Of a stretch of DNA of 64,000 nt, positions 31,751 to 43,970 are shown piece by piece. The stretch's first letter is position 1, and every line of letters starts with the position of its first letter. The notes beneath the pieces were generated by a model that saw only the letters and a list, made by a program, of their open reading frames with translations, did not search any database and had not been told where the DNA came from. The stretch comes from Salminus brasiliensis (taxonomy: Eukaryota > Chordata > Actinopteri > Characiformes > Bryconidae), in assembly GCF_030463535.1 (NCBI RefSeq), contig NC_132881.1:9904526-9968525 (forward strand). The letters run 5' to 3'. The position numbers were made by a program, and so were the translations under genes.

Positions 31751-31863
31751 GCTTTCAGGACCAATGGCTCCCCCCTTCCTGATGGTGAATACAGCCAACA
31801 AGGGTCTATCTATTGCAACTTTGTGTGTGGCTCGCTATCTATCTGTCTACAAGTGTGTAACAG
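31751..31863 (+). repeat. First B-type unit, 113-nt exon-like part
   Basis: Begins GCTTTCAGGACCAATGG and ends GTGTAACAG before GTAGGTGATC. One frame is open across it and is cysteine-rich near its end (YCNFVCGSLSICLQVC). It is 30 nt, ten codons, longer than the 83-nt A type, the extra part being 'ctccccccttcctgatgg' and neighbours. Its intron-like partner is 52 nt and distinct (gtaagtgatcattgaggttg). It sits at the array's left edge, so it may be close to the founding sequence. Confidence 0.6.
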
Positions 31864-32984
31864 GTAGGTGATCATTCAGTTTCTATATATGTTTTTACTT
31901 TCTTTTTTTGTCTTACAGGTTTTTCGGACCACATGAACCAAGGGTCTGTGCATCTGCAACTGTGTGTGACTTGCTACTATCTGTTTGCAAGTGTGTAACA
32001 GGTAGGTGATCATTCAGTTTCTATACATGTTTTGACTTTCTTTTTTTTGTCTTATAGGTTTTTCGGACCACATGAACCAAGGGTCTGTGCATCTGCAACT
32101 GTGTGTGATTCGTTACTATCTGTCTGCAAGTGTGTAACAGGTTAGTGATCATTCAGTTTCTATACATGTATTTACTTTCTCTTTTTGTCTTAAAGGTCTT
32201 TCGGACCACATGAACCAAGGGTCTGTGCATCTGCAACTGTGTTTGACTCGCTACTATCTGTCTGCAAGTGTGTAATAGGTAGGTGATCATTCAGTTTCTA
32301 TACATGTATTGACTTTCTTTTTTTGTCTTACAAGTTTTTCGGACCGCATGAACCAAGAGTCTGTGCATCTGTAACTGTGTGTGACTCGCTACTCTCTGTC
32401 TGAAAGTGTGTAATAGGTTGGTGATCATTCAGTTTCTATACATGTATTGACTTTCTTTTTTTGTCTTACAGGTTTTTCGGACCACATGAACCAAGGGTCT
32501 GTGCATCTGCAACTGTGTATGACTCGCTACTATCTGTCTACAAGTGTGTAATAGGTAGGTGATCATTCAGTTTCTATACATGTATTGACTTTCTTTTTTT
32601 GTCTTACAGGTTTTTCGGACCACAAGAACCAAGGGTCTGTGCATCTGCAACTGTGTGTGACTCGCTACTATCTGTCTACAAGTGTGTAACAGGTAGGTGA
32701 TCATTCAGTTTCTATACATGTATTGACTTTCTTTTTTTGTCTTACAGGTTTTTCGGACCACATGAACCAAGGGTCTGTGCATCTGCAACTGTGTGTGACA
32801 GTCTACTATCTGTTTGCAAGTGTGTAACAGGTAGGTGATCATTCAGTTTCTATACATGTATTGACTTTCTTTTTTTGTCTTAAAGGTCTTTCAGACCGCA
32901 TGAACCAAGGGTCTGTGCATCTGCAACTGTGTGTGACTCGCTACTATCTGTCTGCAAGGTAATAGGTAATAGGTAGGTGATCAT

Positions 32985-33900
32985 TCAGTTTCTATACATG
33001 TTTTGACTTTCTTTTTTTGTCTTACAGGTTTTTCGGACCACATGAACCAAGGGTCTGTGCATCTGCAACTGTGTGTGACTCGCTACTATCTTTTTGCAAG
33101 TGTGTAAGAGGTAAGTGATCATTGAGGTTGTATACATGTATTGCCTTTTTGTTGTCTTACAGGCTTTCAGGACCAATGGCTCCCCCCTTCCTGATGGTGA
33201 ATACAGCCAACAAGGGTCTATCTATTGCAACTTTGTGTGTGGCTCGCTATCTATCTGTCTGCAAGTGTGTAACAGGTAGGTGATCATTCAGTTTCTATAC
33301 ATGTATTGACTTTCTTTTTTTGTCTTACAGATTTTTCGGACCACATGAACCAAGGGTCTTTCCATTGCCACTGTGTGTGTGGCTTGCTATCAATCTGTCT
33401 GCAAGTGTGTAACAGGTAGGTGATCATTCAGTTTCTATACATGTATTGACTTTCTTTTTTTGTCTTAAAGGTCTTTCGGACCACATGAACCAAGGGTCTG
33501 TGCATCTGCGACTGTGTGTGACTCGCTCCTATCTGTCTGCAAGTGTGTAACAGGTAAGTGATCATTCAGTTTCTATACATGTATTGACTTTCTTTTTTTG
33601 TCTTAAAGGTCTGTCGGACCACATGAACCAAGGGTCTTTCCATTGCCACTGTGTGTGTGGCTCGCTATCAATCTGTCTGCAAGTGTCTAACAGGTTTCTA
33701 TAACAGGTAGGTGATCATTCAGTTTCTATACATGTATTGACTTTCTTTTTTTTGTCTTACATGTTTTTTGGACCGCATGAACCAAGGGTCTGTGCATCTG
33801 CAACTGTGTGTGACTCGCTACTATCTGTCTGCAAGTGTGTAACAGGTTGGTGATCATTCAGTTTCTATACATGTATTGACTTTCTTTTTTTGTCTTACAG
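32985..33900 (+). repeat. Array block duplicated at about 36368-37280
   Basis: Offset 3,383 bp. The same order of A, B and C units, including the 'gcaaggtaataggtaatagg' donor variant, the B unit and the 'taacaggtttctataacagg' variant, recurs. This marks a multi-unit duplication. Confidence 0.75.
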
Positions 33901-33959
33901 ATTTTTTGGAACGCATGAACCAAGGGTCTTTCCATTGCCACTGTGTGTGTGGCTCGCTA

Positions 33960-35060
33960 TCAATCTGTCTGCAAGTGTGTAACAGGTAGGTGATCATTCA
34001 GTTTCTATACATTTATTGACTTTCTTTTTTTGTCTTACAGGTTTTTAGGACCGCATGAACCAAGGGTCTGTGCATCTGCAACTGTGTGTGACTCGCTACT
34101 ATCTGTCTGCCGTTTCTATACATGTCTTCAGTTTCTATACATGTTTTGACTTTCTTTTTTTGTCTTACAGGTTTTACGGACCACATGAACCAAGGGTCTG
34201 TGCATCTGCAACTGTGTTTGACTCGCTACTATCTGTCTGCAAGTGTGTAACAGGTTAGTGATCATTCAGTTTCTATACATGTATTGACTTTCTTTTTTTG
34301 TGTTACAGGTTTTTCGGACCTCATGAACCAAGGGTCTTTGCATCTGCAACTGTGTGTGACTCACTACTATCTGTCTGCAAGTGTGTAACAGGTAGGTGAT
34401 CATTCAGTTTCTATACATGTTTTGACTTTCTTTTTTTTGTCTTACAGGTTTTTCGGACCGCATGAACCAAGAGTCTGTGCATCTGCAACTGTGTGTGACT
34501 GTCTACTATCTGTTTGCAAGTGTGTAACAGGTAGGTGATCATTCAGTTTCTATACATGTATTGACTTTCTTTTTTTGTCTTAAAGGTCTTTCATACCACA
34601 TGAACCAAGGGTCTCTGCATCTGCAACTGTGTTTGACTCGCTACTATCTGTCTGCAAGTGTGTAATAGGTAGGTGATCATTCAGTTTATATACATGTTTT
34701 GACTTTCTTTTTTTGTCTTACAGGTTTTTCGGACCGCATGAACCAAGGGTCTGTGCATCTGCAACTGTGTGTGACTCGCTACTATCTGTCTGCAAGTGTG
34801 TAACAGGTTGGTGATCATTCAGTTTCTATACATGTATTGACTTTCTTTTTTGTCTTAAAGGTCTTTCGGACCACATGGACCAAGGGTCTGTGCATCTGCA
34901 ACTGTGTGTGACTCGCTATCAATCTGTCTGCAAGTGTGTAACAGGTAGGTGATCATTCAGTTTCTATACATGTTTTGACTTTCTTTTTTTGTCTTACAAG
35001 TTTTTCGGACCACATGAACCAAGGGTCTGTGCATCTGCAACTGTGTGACTCGTTACTATG
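33960..35060 (+). repeat. Array block duplicated at about 38475-39575
   Basis: Offset 4,516 bp. The shared marker is a shortened unit in which the exon-like part ends 'gtctgccg' and runs into a second copy of the intron-like word (34108 and 38624). That shortened unit recurs again at about 44080, 46645, 48040, 50600, 57715 and 60280. Confidence 0.75.
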
Positions 35061-38000
35061 TGTTTGCAAGTGTGTAACAGGTAGGTGATCATTCAGTTTC
35101 TATACATGTATTGACTTTATTTTTTTGTCTTACAGGTTTTTCGGACCACATGAACCAAGGGTCTGTGCATCTGCAACTGTGTATGACTCGCTATCAATCT
35201 GTCTGCAAGTGTGTAACAGGTAGGTGATCATTCAGTTTCTATACATGTTTTGACTTTCTTTTTTTGTCTTACAGGTTTTTCGGACCTCATGAACCAAGGG
35301 TCTTTGCATCTGCAACTGTGTGTGACTCGCTACTATCTGTCTGCAAGTGTGTAACAGGTAGGTGATCATTCAGTTTCTATACATGTATTGACTTTCTTTT
35401 TTTGTCTTACAAGTTTTTCGGACCGCATGAACCAAGAGTCTGTGCATCTGCAACTGTGTGTGACTCGCTACTCTCTGTCTGAAAGTGTGTAATAGGTTGG
35501 TGATCATTCAGTTTCTATACATGTATTGACTTTCTTTTTTTTGTCTTACAGGTTTTTTGGGACCACATGAACCAAGGGTCTGTGCATCTGCAACTGTGTA
35601 TGACTCGCTACTATCTGTCTGCAAGTGTGTAACAGGTAGGTGATCATTCAGTTTCTATACATGTATTGACTTTCTTTTTTTGTCTTAAAGGTCTTTCGGA
35701 CCACATGAACCAAGGGTCTGTGCATCTGCAACTGTGTGACTCGGTACTATCTGTCTGCAAGTGTGTAAGAGGTAAGTGATCATTGAGGTTGTATACATGT
35801 ATTGCCTTTTTGTTGTCTTACAGGCTTTCAGGACCAATGGCTCCCCCCTTCCTGATGGTGAATACACCCAACAAGGGTCTATCTATTGCAACTTTGTGTG
35901 TGGCTCGCTATCTATCTGTCTACAAGTGTGTAACAGGTAGGTGATCATTCAGTTTCTATATATGTTTTTACTTTCTTTTTTTGTCTTTCAGGTTTTTCGG
36001 ACCACATGAACCAAGGGTCTGTGCATCTGCAACTGTGTGTGACTTGCTACTATCTGTTTGCAAGTGTGTAACAGGTAGGTGATCATTCAGTTTCTATACA
36101 TGTTTTGACTTTCTTTTTTTTGTCTTATAGGTTTTTCGGACCACATGAACCAAGGGTCTGTGCATCTGCAACTGTGTGTGATTCGTTACTATCTGTCTGC
36201 AAGTGTGTAACAGGTTAGTGATCATTCAGTTTCTATACATGTATTTACTTTCTCTTTTTGTCTTAAAGGTCTTTCGGACCACATGAACCAAGGGTCTGTG
36301 CATCTGCAACTGTGTGTGACTCGCTACTATCTGTCTGCAAGGTAATAGGTAATAGGTAGGTGATCATTCAGTTTCTATACATGTTTTGACTTTCTTTTTT
36401 TGTCTTACAGGTTTTTCGGACCACATGAACCAAGGGTCTGTGCATCTGCAACTGTGTGTGACTCGCTACTATCTTTTTGCAAGTGTGTAAGAGGTAAGTG
36501 ATCATTGAGGTTGTATACATGTATTGCCTTTTTGTTGTCTTACAGGCTTTCAGGACCAATGGCTCCCCCCTTCCTGATGGTGAATACAGCCAACAAGGGT
36601 CTATCTATTGCAACTTTGTGTGTGGCTCGCTATCTATCTGTCTGCAAGTGTGTAACAGGTAGGTGATCATTCAGTTTCTATACATGTATTGACTTTCTTT
36701 TTTTGTCTTACAGATTTTTCGGACCACATGAACCAAGGGTCTTTCCATTGCCACTGTGTGTGTGGCTTGCTATCAATCTGTCTGCAAGTGTGTAACAGGT
36801 AGGTGATCATTCAGTTTCTATACATGTATTGACTTTCTTTTTTTGTCTTAAAGGTCTTTCGGACCACATGAACCAAGGGTCTGTGCATCTGCGACTGTGT
36901 GTGAATCGCTCCTATCTGTCTGCAAGTGTGTAACAGGTAAGTGATCATTCAGTTTCTATACATGTATTGACTTTCTTTTTTTGTCTTAAAGGTCTGTCGG
37001 ACCACATGAACCAAGGGTCTTTCCATTGCCACTGTGTGTGTGGCTCGCTATCAATCTGTCTGCAAGTGTCTAACAGGTTTCTATAACAGGTAGGTGATCA
37101 TTCAGTTTCTATACATGTATTGACTTTCTTTTTTTGTCTTACAGGTTTTTTGGACCGCATGAACCAAGGGTCTTTCCATTGCCACTGTGTGTGTGGCTCG
37201 CTATCAATCTGTCTGCAAGTGTGTAACAGGTAGGTGATCATTCAGTTTCTATACATGTATTGACTTTCTCTTTTTGTCTTAAAGGTTTTTCGGACCTCAT
37301 GAACCAAGGGCCTTTACATCTGCAACTGTGTGTGACTCGCTACTATCTGTCTACAAGTGTGTAACAGGTAGGTGATCATTCAGTTTCTATACATGTATTG
37401 ACTTTCTTTTTTTTGTCTTACATGTTTTTTTGACCGCATGAACCAAGGGTCTGTGCATCTGCAACTGTGTGTGACTCGCTACTCTCTGTCTGAAAGTGTG
37501 TAATAGGTTGGTGATCATTCAGTTTCTATACATGTATTTTTTTTTTTTTTTGTCTTACAGGTTTTTCGGACCACATGAACCAAGGGTCTGTGCATCTGCA
37601 ACTGTGTATGACTCGCTACTATCTGTCTGCAAGTGTGTAACAGGTAGGTGATCATTCAGTTTCTATACATGTATTGACTTTCTTTTTTTGTCTTAAAGGT
37701 CTTTCGGACCACATGAACCAAGGGTCTGTGCATCTGCAACTGTGTGACTCGGTACTATCTGTCTGCAAGTGTGTAAGAGGTAAGTGATCATTGAGGTTGT
37801 ATACATGTATTGCCTTTTTGTTGTCTTACAGGCTTTCAGGACCAATGGCTCCCCCCTTCCTGATGGTGAATACAGCCAACAAGGGTCTATCTATTGCAAC
37901 TTTGTGTGTGGCTCGCTATCTATCTGTCTACAAGTGTGTAACAGGTAGGTGATCATTCAGTTTCTATACATGTATTGACTTTCTTTTTTTGTCTTACAGG

Positions 38001-40198
38001 TTTTTTGGACCGCATGAACCAAGGGTCTTTCCATTGCCACTGTGTGTGTGGCTCGCTATCAATCTGTCTGCAAGTGTGTAACAGGTAGGTGATCATTCAG
38101 TTTCTATACATGTATTGACTTTCTCTTTTTGTCTTAAAGGTTTTTCGGACCTCATGAACCAAGGGCCTTTACATCTGCAACTGTGTGTGACTCGCTACTA
38201 TCTGTCTACAAGTGTGTAACAGGTAGGTGATCATTCAGTTTCTATACATGTATTGACTTTCTTTTTTTTGTCTTACATGTTTTTTGGACCGCATGAACCA
38301 AGGGTCTGTGCATCTGCAACTGTGTGTGACTCGCTACTATCTGTCTGCAAGTGTGTAACAGGTTGGTGATCATTCAGTTTCTATACATGTATTGACTTTC
38401 TTTTTTTGTCTTACAGATTTTTTGGACCGCATGAACCAAGGGTCTTTCCATTGCCACTGTGTGTGTGGCTCGCTATCAATCTGTCTGCAAGTGTGTAACA
38501 GGTAGGTGATCATTCAGTTTCTATACATTTATTGACTTTCTTTTTTTGTCTTACAGGTTTTTAGGACCGCATGAACCAAGGGTCTGTGCATCTGCAACTG
38601 TGTGTGACTCGCTACTATCTGTCTGCCGTTTCTATACATGTCTTCAGTTTCTATACATGTTTTGACTTTCTTTTTTTGTCTTACAGGTTTTACGGACCAC
38701 ATGAACCAAGGGTCTGTGCATCTGCAACTGTGTTTGACTCGCTACTATCTGTCTGCAAGTGTGTAACAGGTTAGTGATCATTCAGTTTCTATACATGTAT
38801 TGACTTTCTTTTTTTGTGTTACAGGTTTTTCGGACCTCATGAACCAAGGGTCTTTGCATCTGCAACTGTGTGTGACTCACTACTATCTGTCTGCAAGTGT
38901 GTAACAGGTAGGTGATCATTCAGTTTCTATACATGTTTTGACTTTCTTTTTTTTGTCTTACAGGTTTTTCGGACCGCATGAACCAAGAGTCTGTGCATCT
39001 GCAACTGTGTGTGACTGTCTACTATCTGTTTGCAAGTGTGTAACAGGTAGGTGATCATTCAGTTTCTATACATGTATTGACTTTCTTTTTTTGTCTTAAA
39101 GGTCTTTCATACCACATGAACCAAGGGTCTCTGCATCTGCAACTGTGTTTGACTCGCTACTATCTGTCTGCAAGTGTGTAATAGGTAGGTGATCATTCAG
39201 TTTATATACATGTTTTGACTTTCTTTTTTTGTCTTACAGGTTTTGCGGACCGCATGAACCAAGGGTCTGTGCATCTGCAACTGTGTGTGACTCGCTACTA
39301 TCTGTCTGCAAGTGTGTAACAGGTTGGTGATCATTCAGTTTCTATACATGTATTGACTTTCTTTTTTGTCTTAAAGGTCTTTCGGACCACATGGACCAAG
39401 GGTCTGTGCATCTGCAACTGTGTGTGACTCGCTATCAATCTGTCTGCAAGTGTGTAACAGGTAGGTGATCATTCAGTTTCTATACATGTTTTGACTTTCT
39501 TTTTTTGTCTTACAAGTTTTTCGGACCACATGAACCAAGGGTCTGTGCATCTGCAACTGTGTGACTCGTTACTATGTGTTTGCAAGTGTGTAACAGGTAG
39601 GTGATCATTCAGTTTCTATACATGTATTGACTTTATTTTTTTGTCTTACAGGTTTTTCGGACAGCATGAACCAAGGGTCTGTGCATCTGCAACTGTGTGT
39701 GACTCGCTACTATCTGTCTGTAAGTGTGTAACAGGTTGGTGATCATTCAGTTTCTATACATGTATTGACTTTCTCTTTTTGTCTTAAAGCTCTTTCGGAC
39801 CGCATGAACCAAGGGTCTGTGCATCTGCAACTGTGTTTGATTCACTACTATCTGTCTGCAAGTGTGTAATAGGTAGGTGATCATTCAGTTTCTATACATG
39901 TTTTGACTTTCTTTTTTTGTCTTAAAGGTTTGTTGGACCTCATAAACCAAGGGTCTGTGCATCTGCAACTGTGTGTGACTCGCTACTATCTATCTGCAAG
40001 TGTGTAACAGGTAAGTGATCATTCAGTTTCTATACATGTATTGACTTTCTTTTTTTGTCTTACAGGTTTTTCGGACCGCATGAACCAAGGGTCTGTGCAT
40101 CTGCAACTGTGTGTGACTCGCTATCAATCTGTCTGCAAGTCTGTAACAGGTTGGTGATCATTCAGTTTCTATACATGTATTGACTTTCTTTTTTTGTC

Positions 40199-43109
40199 TT
40201 AAAGGTCTTTCATACCACATGAACCAAGGGTCTGTGCATCTGCAACTGTGTTTGACTCGCTACTATATTCTGCATGTGTGTAATAGGTAGGTGATCCTTC
40301 AGTTTCTATACATGTATTGACTTTCTTTTTTGTCTTACAGGTTTTTTGAACCGCATGAACCAAGGGTCTGTGCATCTGCAACTGTGTGTGACTCGCTACT
40401 CTCTGTCTGAAAGTGTGTAATAGGTTGGTGATCATTCAGTTTCTATACATGTATTGACTTTCTTTTTTTGTCTTACAGGTTTTTTGGACCGCATGAACCA
40501 AGGGTCTTTCCATTGCCACTTTGTGTGTGGCTCGCTATCAATCTGTCTACAAGTGTGTAACAGGTAGGTGATCATTCAGTTTCTATACATGTATTGACTT
40601 TCTTTTTTTGTCTTACAGGTTTTTCGGACCACATGAACCAAGGTTCTGTGCATCTGCAACTGTGTATGACTCGCTACTATCTGTCTACAAGTGTGTAACA
40701 GGTAGGTGATCATTCAGTTTCTATACATGTATTGACTTTCTTTTTTTGTCTTAAAGGTTTTTCGGACCTCATGAACCAAGGGTCTTTGCATCTGCAACTG
40801 TGTGTGACTCGCTACTATCTCTCTGCAAGTGTGTAACAGGTAGGTGATCATTCAGTTTCTATACATGTATTGAGTTTCTTTTTTTGTCTTACAAGTTTTT
40901 CGGACCGCATGAACCAAGAGTCTGTGCATCTGCAACTGTGTGTGACTTGCTACTATCTGTCTGCAAGTGTGTAACAGGTAGGTGATCATTCAGTTTCTAT
41001 ACATGTATTGACTTTCTTTTTTTGTCTTAAAGGTCTTTCGGACCACATGAACCAAGGGTCTTTGCATCTGCAACTGTGTTTGACTCGCTACTATCTGTCT
41101 GCAAGTGTGTAAGAGGTAAGTGATCATTGAGGTTGTATACATGTATTGCCTTTTTGTTGTCTTACAGGCTTTCAGGACCAATGGCTCCCCCCTTCCTGAT
41201 GGTGAATACAGCCAACAAGGGTCTATCTATTGCAACTTTGTGTGTGGCTCGCTATCTATCTGTCTACAAGTGTGTAACAGGTAGGTGATCATTCAGTTTC
41301 TATACATGTATTGACTTTCTTTTTTTGTCTTACAGATTTTTCGGACCACATGAACCAAGGGTCTTTCCATTGCCACTGTGTGTGTGGCTTGCTATCAATC
41401 TGTCTGCAAGTATGTAACAGGTAGGTGATCATTCAGTTTCTATACATGTATTGACTTTCTTTTTTTGTCTTAAAGGTTTTTCGGACCTCATAAACCAAGG
41501 GTCTTTCCATTGCCACTGTGTGTGTGGCTTGCTATCAATCTGTCTGCAAGTGTGTAACAGGTAGGTGATCATTCAGTTTCTATACATGTATTGACTTTCT
41601 TTTTTTGTCTTAAAGGTTTTTCGGACCTCATAAACCAAGGGTCTGTGCATCTGCAACTGTGTGTGACTCGCTACTATCTGTCTGCAAGTGTGTAACAGGT
41701 AAGTGATCATTCAGTTTCTATACATGTATTGACTTTCTTTTTTTGTCTTACAGGTTTTTCGGACCGCATGAACCAAGGGTCTGTGCATCTGCAACTGTGT
41801 GTGATTCGTTACTATCTGTCTGCAAGTGTGTAACAGGTTAGTGATCATTCAGTTTCTATACATGTATTTACTTTCTCTTTTTGTCTTAAAGGTCTTTCGG
41901 ACCACATGAACCAAGGGTCTGTGCATCTGCAACTGTGTTTGACTCGCTACTATCTGTCTGCAAGTGTGTAATAGGTAGGTGATCATTCAGTTTCTATACA
42001 TGTTTTGACTTTCTTTTTTTGTCTTACAGGTTTTTCGGACCACATGAACCAAGGGTCTGTGCATCTGCAACTGTGTTTGACTCGCTACTATCTGTCTACA
42101 AGTGTGTAACAGGTAGGTGATCATTCAGTTTCTATACATGTATTGACTTTCTTTTTTTGTCTTACAAGTTTTTCGGACCTCATGAACCAAGGGTCTTTGC
42201 ATCTGCAACTGTGTGTGACTCGCTACTATCTGTCTGCAAGTGTGTAACAGGTAGGTGATCATTCAGTTTCTATTCATGTATTGACACTTTTTTTTTGTCT
42301 TACAAGTTTTTCGGACCGCATGAACCAAGAGTCTGTGCATCTGCAACTGTGTGTGACTCGCTACTCTCTGTCTGAAAGTGTGTAACAGGTAGGTGATCAT
42401 TCAGTTTCTATACATGTATTGACTTTCTTTTTTTGTCTTACAGGTTGTTCGGACCACATGAACCAAGGGTCTGTGCATCTGCAACTGTGTATGACTCGCT
42501 ACTATCTGTCTACAAGTGTGTAATAGGTAGGTGATCATTCAGTTTCTATACATGTATTGACTTTCTTTTTTTGTCTTACAGGTTTTTCGGACCACATGAA
42601 CCAAGGGTCTGTGCATCTGCAACTGTGTGTGACTCGCTACTCTCTGTCTGCAAGGTAATAGGTAATAGGTAGGTGATCATTCAGTTTCTATACATGTTTT
42701 GACTTTCTTTTTTTGTCTTACAGGTTTTTCGGACCACATGAACCAAGGGTCTGTGCATCTGCAACTGTGTGTGACTCGCTACTATCTTTTTGCAAGTGTG
42801 TAACAGGTAAGTGATCATTCAGTTTCTATACATGTATTGACTTTCTTTTTTTGTCTTACACGTTTTTCAGACCACATAAACCAAGGGTCTGTGCATCTGC
42901 AACTGTGTGTGACTCGCTACTATCTGTCTGCAAGTGTGTAAGAGGTAAGTGATCATTGAGGTTGTATACATGTATTGCCTTTTTGTTGTCTTACAGGCTT
43001 TCAGGACCAATGGCTCCCCCCTTCCTGATGGTGAATACAGCCAACAAGGGTCTATCTATTGCAACTTTGTGTGTGGCTCGCTATCTATCTGTCTGCAAGT
43101 GTGTAACAG
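40199..43109 (+). repeat. Array block duplicated at 53693-56603
   Basis: Offset 13,494 bp over nearly 3 kb, with only scattered single-base differences visible. B units at 41168 and 42997 correspond to 54662 and 56491. Confidence 0.85.
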
Positions 43110-43970
43110 GTAGGTGATCATTCAGTTTCTATACATGTATTGACTTTCTTTTTTTGTCTTACAGATTTTTCGGACCACATGAACCAAGGGTCTTTCCATT
43201 GCCACTGTGTGTGTGGCTTGCTATCAATCTGTCTGCAAGTGTGTAACAGGTAGGTGATCATTCAGTTTCTATACATGTATTGACTTTCTTTTTTTGTCTT
43301 AAAGGTCTTTCGGACCACATGAACCAAGGGTCTGTGCATCTGCGACTGTGTGTGACTCGCTACTATCTGTCTGCAAGTGTGTAACAGGTAAGTGATCATT
43401 CAGTTTCTATACATGTATTGACTTTCTTTTTTTGTCTTAAAGGTCTGTCGGACCACATGAACCAAGGGTCTTTCCATTGCCACTGTGTGTGTGGCTCGCT
43501 ATCAATCTGTCTGCAAGTGTGTAACAGGTTTCTATAACAGGTAGGTGATCATTCAGTTTCTATACATGTATTGACTTTCTTTTTTTGTCTTACAGGTTTT
43601 TTGAACCGCATGAACCAAGGGTCTTTCCATTGCCACTGTGTGTGTGGCTCGCTATCAATCTGTCTGCAAGTGTGTAACAGGTAGGTGATCATTCAGTTTC
43701 TATACATGTATTGACTTTCTCTTTTTGTCTTAAAGGTTTTTCGGACCTCATGAACCAAGGGCCTTTACATCTGCAACTGTGTGTGACTCGCTACTATCTG
43801 TCTACAAGTGTGTAACAGGTTGGTGATCATTCAGTTTCTATACATGTATTGACTTTCTTTTTTTGTCTTACAGGTTTTTTGGACCGCATGAACCAAGGGT
43901 CTTTCCATTGCCACTGTGTGTGTGGCTCGCTATCAATCTGTCTGCAAGTGTGCAACAGGTAGGTGATCAT

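Noticed and set aside
31445-31867. A 140-codon plus-strand open frame at the array edge
   Set aside because: It runs antisense through an LTR and across a presumed acceptor into the first B-type unit, so most of it is not expected to be coding.
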